Part shown: in pieces, positions 1-12,060 of the stretch
Position numbering within the stretch: the stretch's first letter is position 1
Layout: every line of letters starts with the position of its first letter
Assembly (NCBI RefSeq): GCF_032854445.1
Contig: NC_088303.1
Location: 24,003,501 to 24,067,500 of the forward strand
Direction of reading: 5' to 3'
Length of the DNA stretch: 64,000 nucleotides
From: Liolophura sinensis
Taxonomy: Eukaryota; Mollusca; Polyplacophora; Chitonida; Chitonidae
Notes under the pieces: model-generated
What the model was told of the DNA's origin: nothing
Databases searched by the model: none
Seen by the model: the letters and a program-made list of their open reading frames with translations, nothing else
Translations under genes and position numbers: made by a program

Positions 1-1334
1 ATATCTCTGCTGAAAGGTTGATGAGTAAGTTGTCTGGATTTCTGCATACGTCAAAAAAAATTTATCGTACAATGTTGATTGATATAAAACACATCTAACG
101 AGTCAAACATTTATCGTATTAAGTGTTCCACAAGACCTAACAGAAAAAGACAAAGAAAGAAACAATCAAATAACCGCATTCTGACCACATAGACGGTTCC
201 GTGATGCATCATTTGCTCCGAGGGGGGCTCTCGAAGACATCTTTACTTCTTTTTATTATCGACTGGATTGTGTCTAATTCATGTAGGGCTATTGACTTTC
301 GGATTTACATTAAATTTTATGTGCGGTATCGTCATAAAACTGAAAGGAACAAACCATCACTAAGACATCCATGGGGCTGAATCGGTCATAGAGAAAGCTA
401 GATCACTGTTAATCTTGTGATCGTGGCCAGTCGGTTAAGGTACACGCATTTAATTAATCCCTAGCTTTGCCTTTAGCAGCGTTTATTCTCCAGCCCTAAT
501 CTGTTCACCGGGCCTTAGCTACAATAAATATGTTCGGCTCCACTCCCTGCTAACTCATGTTGGGGTTGTTGAAGAGATGTCTATGAACATAGAACAAACG
601 ACCTCGTACTTTTTCTGACGTTCTAACAACAAACGACGTCAAACCAGTGAATCAAATTTTGATACAAATTCAGTACACTTTCGTGATTCAGAAGGTAATC
701 CAGATCATAATCCAGGGCTGAACTGGCTATTCCAAGAAACACATTTTTTCGTAACACTTTCCATTCGAAATAGCCTCCATTTTTTGAACATCACTTTGGC
801 CAAATGGAAGTCGTTTAAAAATAAAAACGGACCCACATGGTGGAATTGCTGGGTTTAACGCCTCATTGGCGGTATGTCAACCATATCAGTTCCGTGGCGA
901 GCAAGACTTGCGGATGTCATCAAAAATGGCCGTTGTATCCGTTAAATTAAATGTCCATTACCGACCTTGTTTATAGTTCATTCTTCCAAGTCAATACGGA
1001 AAAGCAAATCAGAGGATGCTTTTACAGGCTCTGATCCGAGCAAAAGAAGTAGCAATATACTAAAATCAAAGGAAGGAGCTAATTAGTAAAAAGATCAGGG
1101 GCACGAAAGAAATTTCGAGTAGCATTTTTCCTTCGACGTTGAGATCAAATTTTCCCGTCGCCTGTATATCTGCCGGCTACTTTGCCGAAATAGTTATAGG
1201 ATCTTGAGTCAACATTTTTTCACATGTTGGCCTTTCCAAAATATGATTGTGATGACCCTGGCACAACAGTCATTTAAATATGCGGAACATGCCCTATTGT
1301 AATCTACAACACACGGTAATGCCTGATACACAGA
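1..1334. other. Non-coding stretch, nothing recognised
   Basis: AT-rich sequence with stops in all frames and no recognisable protein similarity, tRNA or known repeat. It ends where the 31-bp minisatellite begins. Confidence 0.6.
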
Positions 1335-1810
1335 GTTGATATAGCAGCCATGTTCGGTTCTATGGGTTTATATAGCAGCCATGTTCGGTTCTATGGGTTA
1401 ATATATCAGCCATGTTCGGTTCTGTGGGTTGATATAATAGCCATGTTCAGTTCTATGGGTTTATATAGCAGCCATGTTCGGTTCTATGGGTTAATATAAC
1501 AGCCCTGTTTGGTTCTGTGGGTTTATATAGCAGTCATGTTCGGTTCTATGGGTTAATATAACAGCCCTGTTTGGTTCTGTGGGTTTATATAGCAGCCATG
1601 TTCGGTTCTATGGGTTGATATAGCAGCCATGTTCGGTTCTCTGGGTTGATATAGCAGCCATGTTCGGTTCTATGGGTTTATATAGCAGCCATGTTCGGTT
1701 CTCTGGGTTGATATAGCAGCCATGTTCGGTTCTATGGGTTGATATAGCAGCCATGCTCGGTTCTATGGGTTGAAATACATGTTTGGTTCTATGGGTTAAT
1801 ACAAGGTTCT
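1335..1810. repeat. 31-bp tandem repeat (minisatellite), about 15 copies
   Basis: Head-to-tail units carrying the core 'agcagccatgttcggttcta' are seen directly. Units differ mainly at one position (ttgatata, ttaatata or tttatata) and by 'ctatgg', 'ctgtgg' or 'ctctgg' near the end. A pair of units ending 'agccctgtttggttctgtg' alternates with normal units near 1500-1590, which suggests duplication of a multi-unit block. The last units decay by deletion after about 1770. No coding role is apparent. Confidence 0.93.
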
Positions 1811-3424
1811 AGATGAAAACAGATGTTACATTTACAAAGGCCTATCGAGTTACCGTCCTACAGGCAGAAAATTTCTAGGTTAAGTGGATATTACAACAAT
1901 GAGTGGAATGGATCACTGACAACTAAATGGCCCGTGTATTAGTCTCTAGGGCTTCACAACTTCTCCCAGAGTTAAGGCAAACCGAATCGATCTAACAGTT
2001 CACTGGGCTGCAATATAACATGGTCACATGTGCGCCTACGTGGCAGTTTCGTCCCGATGAGGATGTGAAAACTTCTGAAAGTTTGCCAGAATCGCTTAAG
2101 CGTCTCGAATCGAAAACGACGCTTGCCGTGTGCCAGTTGGAAAATCCATGGACAACAATTATTGTCAGTGTGATACCAGAATGCTGTCAGATTTCTAATG
2201 CGTAACACGTTATTTATGCTTAATTCTAGAGCAGTATTATGTGACATCAGTGGCATTTAATGTCATACTTAACCAATTTTTCAGTCGTATGACGACGTCC
2301 AAGGTTGTGGGAGGGGAAAGCCTACGTCGATGAGTCAATAAATAATCGATTTAACAGTGAGCACCTTTGTTGACAAATATGGACACAACGTTCAGGATGT
2401 CCGACGATCGGTTTCATAGTTGTATCTAATTCGGCTTCGCCATTACTTAGATGATGCATAAGCCTGCATGATTACTGCTTAAGTATGCGGCTTTAATTTA
2501 GATGCCTACATATCTGTTCGACATGGACTAAGAGTTTGAAACTTGAATTAGATGTCGCGGTTGCAAAATCGTCTTCCCTGCATCATTTTAAACTGTTTAC
2601 TGCTTCTCTCTTACATATCACCAGCTTTATTTACTATTTATGTATTCTTTGTTACATATTCATTTAGCTGATTTACGTTGGTTTAAGATAACAGACAGCC
2701 TAGACTTGGGGTGTCCCTTTACGATTTACCTGGTGCCGACGAAAAGGTGAAATCATTACCATCGAAAACGCATTTCTAACATCATAATCGTTAACCCACA
2801 CTCTGGTTCCGGCGACTTCTATAGCCTCACAAAACTAGTTTTATGGCTAGGTGGTATTTCCTGAATGGACACTTGGTGCTTCAGAGATGATATTTTTTTT
2901 AGGAACCTGACTTAACGTCTCTCAGACAACGTCATTGAATAAAGAGTGATATTCCATAATGTGCTATGCATACATAGGTATTAAACATTCAATGAACAGC
3001 TTGATACATTAACGTTGACTTATCATGATTTATTTTGGGTTATTCAGACAAAACTGTTCATAATAACAGAATAAATATTGCCACGACGCGCGTTTTCGAA
3101 ACTTTGAGAAAGGGATTAATAATGTCCACTTGATACTTTAAAGATATAGTATTTTTCAACGTCTCAGAATTCTGCAACAAGAAGACGTCGTCTTAATCAG
3201 AAAAAAACTTATAAAAAGGGGAAAAGCCAACGTTGTGTTAGGGGTTTTATAAAAAAGAGACAATTATGTCAACTAATAATCCATCGCAATACAATTCAGT
3301 AATTAACGTTGAGTTAAATGTCCTCTGTAAGTAATCTCCTTCTGTGAGATAAGGGGAGGTAATACAGCCTTAATCGGAGCGATCCACTTCTCAACTTTTA
3401 AGGCTGTAGGCAAGGTTCCTGCAT
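1811..3424. other. Non-coding stretch with one repeat fragment
   Basis: No exon, transposase or RNA gene is recognised. The segment near 2270-2296 ('atttttcagtcgtatgacga') resembles the beginning of the 272-bp element at 61.7 kb and is probably a fragment of it. Short open frames around 1972-2256 on both strands overlap each other and show no family signature. Confidence 0.5.
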
Positions 3425-3825
3425 CACGTTTATCTTACTGCTATATTCTTATGCTCCTCATTTTTTAGAAATCGAGATAAGACAAAGGACATTTATTACC
3501 ACCGACGGATGTTCTTTGAACCATTTAATCTGCTTCTGAGATGGGTTCTCGGCTCCTGTAGAAAACTAACCGTTGCCATCTGTTGACCCGAATTTCCTGG
3601 GACATGACCCGACTTTATGTCCTAAGAAATGAATTCGTTGTTATTTATGTTACGTGACAATTTTCTGTATTTCTGTGTCGTCTGTTGAAAACGATGACAT
3701 ATACGAGAATGAAAAGTTTTTTAATCACATCTCTATTTATTTCACAGATAGTGTGGTTAAGTTTTTCCACAATAGCGAGAACGAAATTGGGCAAAGGACA
3801 ACGGGCAGCAAGTAATGAGTAGAAA
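3425..3825 (+). repeat. Dispersed repeat family A, copy 1
   Basis: By eye this aligns with 11,560-12,060 in the same orientation and with 16,540-17,040 in the opposite orientation. Shared blocks in order are a 'ttatcttact' block, a 'ctgtagaaaactaac' block, 'gggacatgacc', 'cgtgacaa' and a segment starting 'tctgt' that stays open in the same frame in copies 1 and 2. This copy is the most diverged. Family identity is unknown; it could be a transposon-derived repeat or a decayed gene family. Confidence 0.55.
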
Positions 3826-4844
3826 CGGTTTGTAATTATTTGTGAGCTAGAACTTGAAGCTATTTCTTGAAAACCAAATGTACTCGTTACTGTAACGCTT
3901 ACCTGCGATTTTTCAGTCAATATATCGTCAAAGCTAATCAGTATACATGTACCATATATCTATTGAACTATGTGTCGAAACAGACATTACCAGCCGTCAA
4001 CCAAAGAGGACGTTCCAGGTCAACAGTTGCAAGGCCAACGATGAAATCAGCATCCAGATCGTGTACCATACTAGTATATAACTTGTCGTTGCGCTTTGAT
4101 TGTAAATATTCATATATTAAACGTGGCTATCTAATTCAACACGATGGACATACAGCTGTTGGCCCCTGCTTAAGTAAAGTTAGACATAGTTACGAAGAAG
4201 TGCCACATATTATAGACGCTTTGTCCGTATCCATTTACAAGAGAATTATACTCTCTGTAAAACTTAGCAAACTTAGACTGAAGGCACACCAGTCTGTGGA
4301 GTAATAATTTGTGACCTTGATTGTCACACAGGATCTAACACAAAGGATCTAACAAATGTGACAAACAAGGTGAAATATGTACACGCCATATACAGGATAT
4401 ATGGCTATCCAAGTAAGGAAAAATTTAGCGACATCAAAATTGAAACTATCCCTCTTGTCGTAATGTCTGTGAGATTCCAAAGCGTTTGATGATATTGATA
4501 ATCTCAGGTGTTTTAAAGAAACCAGCACAGTTACAATGTGCTAACCTCTTTGACATTTCCATGGATCTGTTTTCAAACGCTGTCTGTTATCTTACACTTG
4601 ACCAACGTCCACTTGCAGTTACAGTCAACTGTCTTCCCAGTGACCATTTACATACAGGTAAATAAAAACATGTCCTAGTTGGGGTGTGAGTGGTCCCAGC
4701 TACCTAACCCCAAAGGTTCTAAGCATAGCCCGTGAATCAGGAGATTTGTCTGATATCTGTAGGCGCGTGTTCTGCCTATCTGGTCTGAGTGAGATGTTTT
4801 TAGAAAAGCCTCAGTATATAGAATACGACGCTAACTGCGCTAAA
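3826..4844. other. Non-coding stretch, nothing recognised
   Basis: An open frame of 145 codons (3867-4304, plus strand) lies here, but it has no domain, signal peptide or recognisable motif. I treat it as chance. Nothing else is supported. Confidence 0.4.
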
Positions 4845-4960
4845 CTGACTGAAGGCTGGATGCCACCAGCTACGTGTGGCCATTTGCCAACTACATGTAC
4901 GTGTACTGTATCACAATGACGTCGATATTCTAGTTTTATTCTCCTTGCTGCAGTGTTTTT
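4845..4960 (+). repeat. Dispersed repeat family B, copy at 4.85 kb
   Basis: It contains the family core in order: an 'aaactgac' block, 'cgtgtggccatttgccaact', a 'tatcacaatgacgtcg' block, and the 'gttttattctcc..gctgcagt' end. It is the most 5' recognised member in the window. Confidence 0.5.
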
Positions 4961-6600
4961 TTATACAAAACGTAAAATACCAATGAAATCGACAAATTCT
5001 TAATTACATATATAAATAAAAATATTCGTGTCGTCTGACCACAATTTACAACGTTAAATCAAAAGATTTAAACCTTGTGGAATTATTCTTAGTTTTTTTT
5101 ATCCAAGATGACTTCACTAAACATCCTTTCTTCAAATGCAACAAAATCACTTAGTTGAATTCCATGGGAAAATGATCTCAATTAAACCCGTATACATGTA
5201 CAGGTATAATCTTACTTCTGGATGCATTTGTAAAGGTCAAAAAAAAACAACTGTTGGTGAGTTAGTTAAACGTGATCCCTTAAATGACATTTACTTCCAT
5301 TGTATACAATTTTTCTATGCTGTCTAGGGCAGTCAAAAGATTGTATTTCATGCACAGCTAATCAATAATTACCGTGAGCGATTATATATGTACAATGATT
5401 ACGATGTTCTTTGTTGTTGTTTTGTTTTTCTTTGGGGTTGGGTTTTTTTTGTCATTATTAAACTCTGCACTCAGTGAATATCGTGGACATTATAGACTGT
5501 TATTTCAGTCGCAGATCAATACACTGTAAGTAACTCAATAGTTTAATAGCGTTTATTTCGTCAAAGGCCAGGTTGTAACACAGTTTTGTTAATTGTGTTT
5601 CACTAGTACACATACAGTTAATGGCATGGCGCTGTAAACAATCTGTTCTAATAACTTCACTGCACGACCGCGGCCGTTGCAGCCCTTTGTCTGATTTGGC
5701 AGCAGTGTCTGCCTATAATAGAACAACAGTCGATAAATTGATTATCTCACTCATCAACCTCTGCGTTGACTGAAATTATCAACTAATCATCACATGGAGG
5801 TTAAGAAGCTCATTGAAATAAAAATATCTTAAAACAAACATGATGGTTTATGTTGCTGCACAGTTAGGCGCTTTTCCGTAAACTAAACGCCTTTACCATG
5901 TTTTTTTTTTCTTCGGCGTTTTTCCAATAAAATCGCTTTTCACGGCGTAGGACAGGATAGTTGTTTTATACCGGAGATTACTTTTTGATCAGCGAGGATT
6001 GTGCTAATACAAATCAATACCTGTACCTTACTTGAGGAAAACCCCATGTCAATACCACACACCGAGTCGCACCTAGCAAAACCAACACATTTTTATTGTT
6101 CTTGCATTTTTGAACACTTTTGTTAGTGTTTTGTATTAAAATGGACCACGTATGTTACATAGTTCGGATTAATTTGTTTTTAATCCATATAACATCTCTC
6201 CTGTATATCCTCTGATTCAGATGGATTCTGGCTAGCCAAGTCTGCCTTCTCTAAATCAGAAATGTTACCTCCAATATGTGATGTTGTTTGATTGAGAAAT
6301 AACTGAGATGATCGAGTATAAGTTATAAGTTATATCTACATACCAAAGTTTTACCCATTTCTGCTTTGTCCTTTTAGTCGCAAAAGATTTTCAAGCTTAA
6401 AAGATGCTAAAAAGTGTGATTTTTTGTCATGTGCTACTTTCGGGTAATGCATAGCTTCACTTCAAGTAATGCATAGCTTGTCTCCTTGCCTTTGGATGAT
6501 GCTACGCCTTAAGACTGCGTCTAGAGCTTTAATTTTATGAAGAGAAATACCTAATTCCGTTTTCGAGGATGCCCCTACTGGTTTTGTAAAAGTAGCCTGA
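4961..6600. other. Non-coding stretch, nothing recognised
   Basis: AT-rich with homopolymer runs (T-rich around 5420-5450 and 5900-5912). No exon or repeat family could be assigned. Confidence 0.5.
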
Positions 6601-6639
6601 ATACTCACAGGATTATCGCAACAGGAGGTTGCGAGGCGG

Positions 6640-7138
6640 ATGCATTGTCACAGAATCACCATAGTAGCTCGCGTAAGAATTTTTCAGGACGTAAGGGATC
6701 GTCCGCGTTTTGTACGTCCACGGATAACGACCCCTGTGGATTCGTTTGACACACCTCAAAGAAACACGTCAAATAACCCTAGAAACCGCTCAAATCCTTA
6801 CCCCGTTGTTCCTTTCCTGCATACGGCCCTGGAGTCACATTTCAAATTGTCTCCATAGGGCTCAGCTGACAAAAGCATTTATGAATGCAAACAATTTTCA
6901 TATGGACCCTTAGTCTGCAAATTCCCCTGATTTATCACCTATTGAGCACGTTTGGGACGACACAGACCGACGGTTGAGACGTCAGCAACCCCAGCACTAT
7001 AACAATGACGCAATGGCCAGAGGCCTAACCAGGATTTGGGCGGAGAAGCTGCAAGTAATCCTTGCTCGATCCATGACTTCACCGAGACGGAGATGCATGG
7101 AGACCATCGACGCTCATGGTGAACACACCCGTTACTGA
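6640..7138 (+). pseudogene. Tc1-like transposase relic
   Basis: Two conserved pieces of a Tc1-type DDE transposase survive in different frames. The 5' piece (frame of 6640) reads HRITIVARVRIFQDVRDRPR followed by PRITTPVDS, which matches the second helix-turn-helix and the GRPR-type linker of Tc1 transposases. The 3' piece (frame of 6920, ending at the stop at 7136-7138) reads SPDLSPIEHVWD, holding the last catalytic acidic residue (Glu at 6944-6946). It continues to the usual C-terminal block ending in AHGEHTRY. The catalytic core between the two (about 200 residues in intact relatives) is almost entirely deleted and the frames do not join, so it cannot be active. Terminal inverted repeats were not found. 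Confidence 0.85.
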
Positions 7139-8169
7139 TCCTGCCAACCTTTATTTTGACCCTTTCTCCATCAATGACCTTGAAAACACACTAACGACAT
7201 GACTTGAATGACCATTTTTTGTTTGTTGATGGACAATACGTTCCTCTTCGACCATGAATAGCAGAAATAGAGAGTAGGTGAGGAACAATATGTTTATATC
7301 TATGTATTTATATCTACATTTATATCTATGTTATCTGTGCGTGAGCATACAAAGGGTTCGTGCAAGATGAACATATACCGATGTGGCAGGTCATAATGGC
7401 TGTTTTGTAAAACTCGAAGGTTGTCCTACGGGCGATGGTTAGCGTTTAATTAACTTGAATACATCAAGGTGTAGAACGACGTTTTGAAACCAGTTCCGGA
7501 TACTCCGTAGGGGACAATATCAACTGCTTTACATCTTGTTCCTGAAGTTTTAATCAGCTGGGTTGGTTAGACCAACATTTTCTGCTGTTTTATCATTCCC
7601 TGCGCACACATTTCAGGGTCGTAATCCGTGGTTTCAAATATTTCTTCATTACCCAGTCAAGACAATGTCCGTACTTTACAGACAGAACTATGCCAGAAAT
7701 AATTCTAAACAACATAAAAATCCACCTGTGACGTCATGAAAATGGTAATAATAATAATAAAGTGTTCTTCGTGTATAAATTAAAATGACATGTGTCGTAG
7801 ATTGTGAGACAAGAGGCCTATGGGTGACGTTTACACAGCAAATGCGAAGTACACTTTCCTGCTAAATTTAGCTAAAATAAACATTTTACTTTTTAAGGCC
7901 AATGTTTCAAGTTACACTGCAAATATTTGCAGATTAATGCTATCAAAATGAGAAAGAAAGTCGTGCATGTAACTCTTTCTTTCGAATGAAAATATTTGAC
8001 ATTATTCAACAGACTAAAAACTGTTGGTAGTTGGGCTTTAGAAGCCTTAATAAATTAAACACATAATTTATGCACATTTATTAACAATACAAAAATGTGA
8101 TCTGAAATACTGGGTTTTCATGCTACTTTAACCCAGGAGAAAGCCTCTCCTTACACTGCAATATGTATA
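7139..8169. other. Non-coding stretch, nothing recognised
   Basis: No protein-like frame. A short ATA/AAT run lies near 7745-7760. It may include the distal end of the Tc1-like relic, but no terminal inverted repeat is visible. Confidence 0.5.
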
Positions 8170-8385
8170 TTATTTATTCATTTATTTATTTCATTGGTCT
8201 TTTGCGCCGTACTCAAGAATATTTCACTTGTACAACGGCAACCAACATTATGGTGGTAGGAAACCGGACAACGCTCGGGGTTACTGGCAGAACATCCCAT
8301 GTACAGCCGGAGAGGACGTTAGCATGAACTGGACTCGAGCTCACAGCGACCGCATTAGTGAAAGGCTCCTGGGCCGTCCTGGTAC
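8170..8385 (-). mobile_element. tRNA-derived SINE, minus orientation, partial head
   Basis: Read on the minus strand, the tail 'gagtacggcgcaaaagacca' is followed on the plus side by T-rich tetranucleotides. The body (inverted 'accaacattatggtggtagg') and the B-box part of the head are present. The A-box end beyond 'aggctcctggg' is replaced by unrelated sequence, so the copy is 5'-truncated. Numerous substitutions suggest an old insertion. Confidence 0.85.
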
Positions 8386-9035
8386 ACTAACTACCTCGGG
8401 CACGGTGTCCTCCCCTGCCCCTAACTCAGTAGGTACATTACGTTCTAATACAGGTGTATCTGAGGCTTGAGTCCTTTCTAGGAATGATTTCTCTATGAAA
8501 ATGATCAGTGCCTTTTTTTACTACAATATATCAGCCGTACTAAAAGAGACATAGTTTAACCCAAGATAAACAATTACATTACCAGAAGGGTTACATTTCT
8601 GTCTGTTCTTTATGATCAAGCCTTCAGTCTTTGCGAGCTTTATGTCTTGGAACGAGAAATACTTTGTCACCAATGTCAGAAATATCGTCTTCCTTTGGCT
8701 GCGAAAGGAAGCATAGAAAAATATATGTGTGGAGAACAATGGAAAAGGCTTTTCGCAGTTTCCGTAGTGTCGAGACTATATCATTAAATATATAATGATA
8801 TATATATATTAATAATGATCATGCAACGAAGAAAGGGTATCAAAGATTCTGTAACTAAAATACAAACAAGATGAACAACGCTTGACGCCTATTCTGACGA
8901 AGAAAGGGGCAGAAAATCAGAATGCGTGCAATCCTTCCCGGTGGGAGTTCTTGAAAAACAGCCACGTTCACAACGGTAACAATATTAAAATCACCAGATT
9001 GAAAAAAAAAGGCTGCATAAATATAACATAAAAGA
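8386..9035. other. Non-coding stretch with AT palindrome
   Basis: No gene recognised. An AT-only palindromic region ('atatataatgatatatatat') is present near 8786-8812. Confidence 0.5.
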
Positions 9036-9039
9036 CTAT

Positions 9040-9115
9040 AGCATGGAGAGTAAATCTAGGACAGCGAAGACACCGTGAATGGACACACGCGACAGGTGAA
9101 ATGTCGCGTGTGTCC
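9040..9115 (-). repeat. Dispersed repeat family B, copy at 9.04 kb
   Basis: The minus strand shows the family end 'ttactctccatgctatagtc' preceded by a degraded 'cacggtgtcttcgctgtcc' block. At the other end it runs into the perfect hairpin at 9081-9115. Confidence 0.5.
9081..9115. repeat. Perfect 14-bp inverted repeat (hairpin)
   Basis: The arms 'ggacacacgcgaca' (9081-9094) and 'tgtcgcgtgtgtcc' (9102-9115) are exact reverse complements around a 7-base loop. The stem is GC-rich in AT-rich surroundings. Confidence 0.9.
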
Positions 9116-9724
9116 AAACAGCCTCTTTTCAATTTACGACGTCTTTGTGACTTTCTTCAGAAAATCGGTATAATTCTCTTTGTCTTCGTGGAAAAAGACA
9201 TTTTCTGTAGATGATGTAGAAAATTTCACGAATGTGTCTTCACGAAGTCATGTTCTGGCTTTCTCAAACGCTACGTTGTACCTTCTTAAGAACTTGCAGT
9301 TCTGTGCACGATGTCTTGGGTTATCACTTCATTTCACAATGAAGGACTGCCGGCGCTCACGCAGCACGAGTTATCGAATCAAGTGGTGCAATTTGACCAG
9401 TTCAACTAAAATATAACAAACCCTATTTCATATATGATATGTGGAATTCTACAAATGGAATGGTGTGGATGTCGCGTATGATTTACGCCTTGTTCTACTT
9501 TCATTCGACTAGTTGATACGCCAAATCTCACCGTCTGAATACGACAGAACGCCTGGTGCTCTACTAAAGTAAACCGAGTCAAGATTAACTCGTTTTGTTA
9601 ATCACCATGCACTTTTTGTCTTCACTTTCCTGCCTCAGTCCATTTAACAGCTACACATTACTGAATTGTCTTTAATATAATATAAACTGTACAGTCTTAT
9701 TTCTTTTCGCTATTTTCTTTTCGG

Positions 9725-9862
9725 GGGAGTACATGTCGTTTAGAGCCTTTTACATTTTTGGGGAGTACATGTCGTTTAGAGCCTTTTACATTTTGGGGGA
9801 TTACAAGGCGTTCAGAGCCTTTTACATTTTTTGGGAGTACATGGCAGAGCATTTTACACTTA
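9725..9862. repeat. 36-bp tandem repeat, about 3.5 copies
   Basis: The unit 'gagtacatgtcgtttagagc' plus 'cttttacatttttggg' starts near 9725, 9760 and 9796, with a truncated fourth copy near 9831. Because 36 is a multiple of three, both strands stay open. The minus strand reads a 12-residue repeat (NVKGSKRHVLPK) inside a 125-codon frame. No independent sign of coding is seen. Confidence 0.85.
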
Positions 9863-10330
9863 AACCACCTTTTACTTATGATTTCTGCATGATGATACTG
9901 CATTGTCAGCTTTACCATATTGTAAGCATGGCGCCACAAAAAAAAAAACGTTAAATCGACGTCAATCACTAGAGACAACCAAATCCCAAAATACATCCCA
10001 ATACAACATGCTAATTGGAGGTTGTCTTTGTAGTACTCATTCCGAAGCGCATTGTGTTTCTGCATTGCACACATGCGATGATTTAGTCGGATGTAAATGT
10101 ATGAAGATTATTTCAAAAAACTTGAAAATACCACGGGCAGAGAGAAAGTAAGAAGCAGGCACATAACCTTAAGACATTGCTGATATAAAACAACAGGAAA
10201 GGATGGGAAGGAAGTGGAAAGAGAAAAACGCCTTCCGGATTGTTATAAATGTTTAAAAGACCTCATTCGTCAGTGCTATCATTTAACGTCAGCTGATAGC
10301 TTGAGCAGATCACCAGCGGCTACGAGGGAT

Positions 10331-10535
10331 ATTTCCGCCTTCTCCTAGTTTTGTCTGAGTCAGCGGATTAACATTTTGCCTTCTTCAGTCTCCTTAAACC
10401 GTCCATTTGTAAATACACGTAAGTTTATGTCATTCCGCCTTCTTCTAGGGTTGTGTGATTCAGCGGATTAACGGTTTACCTTCTTCAGTCTCCTTAAACT
10501 GTCCATTTGTAATGACACGTATGTATATGTCATTC
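10331..10535. repeat. 100-bp tandem duplication
   Basis: Two adjacent copies start at 'ttccgccttct' (10,333 and 10,433). They share 'cagcggattaac', 'ccttcttcagtctccttaaa' and 'gtccatttgtaa', and differ by scattered substitutions. Confidence 0.85.
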
Positions 10536-10702
10536 AGGTCAAGCTGACAGATGTAAAAAAACGCTGAGATGAATGAAAAACCGTTTGGCCCTAAGCCAAA
10601 AGAAGGACTGTGTCTGGAAATCTTCAAGATGCATAAATCTCTTACAGACTTATCCATTATCTTTGTTTTTTAATTTTTTCATTGATGCTTAATCCTGTGT
10701 TT

Positions 10703-10877
10703 ATAATTGCACAACCGTACGTGGGAAGGTCTGTCAGCAACCTGCGGCTGGTTGTGGGTTTCTCCCGGGCTCCGTCCGGTTTCATCCCACCATAATGCTG
10801 GCCGCAGTCGTATAAGTGAAATATTCTTGAGTACGGCGTAAAAGACCAATGAAATAAATAAATAAATAATTGCACAA
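10703..10877 (+). mobile_element. 5'-truncated SINE with 12-bp target-site duplication
   Basis: Only the body and tail are present (10,715-10,865), starting at 'ccgtacgtgggaaggtctgt' and ending in (aaat)n. They are flanked by exact copies of 'ataattgcacaa' at 10,703-10,714 and 10,866-10,877. The tRNA head is missing, as expected for incomplete reverse transcription of a LINE-mobilised element. Confidence 0.93.
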
Positions 10878-11278
10878 TGACAGCCAGGCTTACAGCATTC
10901 GTTCTGGAAGAGTGAACCTGATTGTCCCAGGGACGAAGTGTCTTGCGGCTAAGAATTTCGCATTTCTTCATTTGCTCATCTGCAGGCCCGAGGGCCGGAC
11001 TTTGATGGCACCAGTAAATGAACGGCGGCCATGCTGGTAAAGGATTCTCTACAACCGTCATCTAATAACAGATGTTTGTGCGAAAACTAATCTCTCATGG
11101 TGCAGAGACTTATTAACAGTCCATCACAGAACAACTTCAGCTGCAATAGTGTCGAATGAGGCTTGACTTTCGCCACGTTAGATATATAAACGGTTTTAAA
11201 GGTTGTCAAAGCCCAACTGATATACCTATTTGGAATATAGCCAAGTTATAAACCTGCATGGTTTTACGATTTGGATAC

Positions 11279-11385
11279 ATGAGCTGGACTTGAACTCATA
11301 GGTGAACTCACAGCGCATTGGTGAAAGGCTCCTATGTCATTACGCTGCGCTAGCGCGCTAACCAACTGAGCCATGGAGGCCCCTC
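11279..11385 (-). mobile_element. Solitary SINE tRNA-like head
   Basis: The minus strand gives the A box 'tggctcagttgg' and a B-box-like 'gttcaagtccagc', with the head of the SINE family but none of its body or tail. A small internal rearrangement duplicates 'gaactca'. It may be a tail-deleted copy. Confidence 0.8.
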
Positions 11386-11559
11386 AGAATAAATGACAAT
11401 TGGGTCCAGCTCCTGGACTAGATCCTGAAGACAAATTTTTTTTCACCAAGTATATTTTGTTTTTACATTTTGAAATGGTAAAGTTTTTGGTTTATGTTCC
11501 ATACTCCCTAAAATATTTGGGGGAAATCAGGCTACCAACTGCTGCTGATGTTCACTGTG

Positions 11560-12060
11560 ATGTATAGACCACTTTGTGTCAAGTGTTGGATGAGCACGAA
11601 AACTTGGCCTCTAGCCAACGAATACAAACAGTAATACATCACCGGATTTTCTGACAGAGAGTACAGCAGCTACTTGCCCTCAAATCTGTCTTACTTTAGG
11701 GTTTTAGTCCATACGAGTTCACCTGAAGACAAGATAAGTCAATGATACAGCAAACTGTACAAATATACAGACGTATTTGTTGCCCCTTTTAATGTTCTAA
11801 AATGTGTCTTCAACTTTCGTAGAAAATTAAGAATTGCACAAAATGAATTCCCGGCATGCACCACTGGGACATGTGAAGACTACACGTATAGAAGAATTGA
11901 ATCATTTGTGCCCATGTCACGTGACATTGTTCTGTGTCTCCAGTGTCTGCTGGAAAGAGATGTGGCATATACGAAATTGAGAAGTTTTTAAAAACACAAT
12001 CCTATTTCCTACAGAGGCTTTGTCGGAATGATGTGGGCCAATTGCCAAAAGAACCTGTGC
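11560..12060 (+). repeat. Dispersed repeat family A, copy 2
   Basis: It shares with 16,540-17,040 (inverted) the blocks 'ctagccaac', 'tcttacttta', 'gaagacaag', 'gaattcccg.catgcaccac' and 'catgtcacgtgaca'. It then enters an open segment (SAGKRCGIYEIEKFLKTQ) whose counterpart in copy 1 reads S-V-E-N-D-D-I-Y-E-N-E-K-F-F. A 'ctgtgtctccag' just before that segment looks like a splice acceptor. The 87-codon frame at 11,934-12,197 sits here; I cannot name a protein family for it. Confidence 0.6.

Noticed and set aside
3867-4304. 145-codon open frame on the plus strand
   Set aside because: No motif, signal peptide, membrane segment or splice context. Composition looks like translated AT-rich non-coding DNA, and part overlaps the end of repeat family A.
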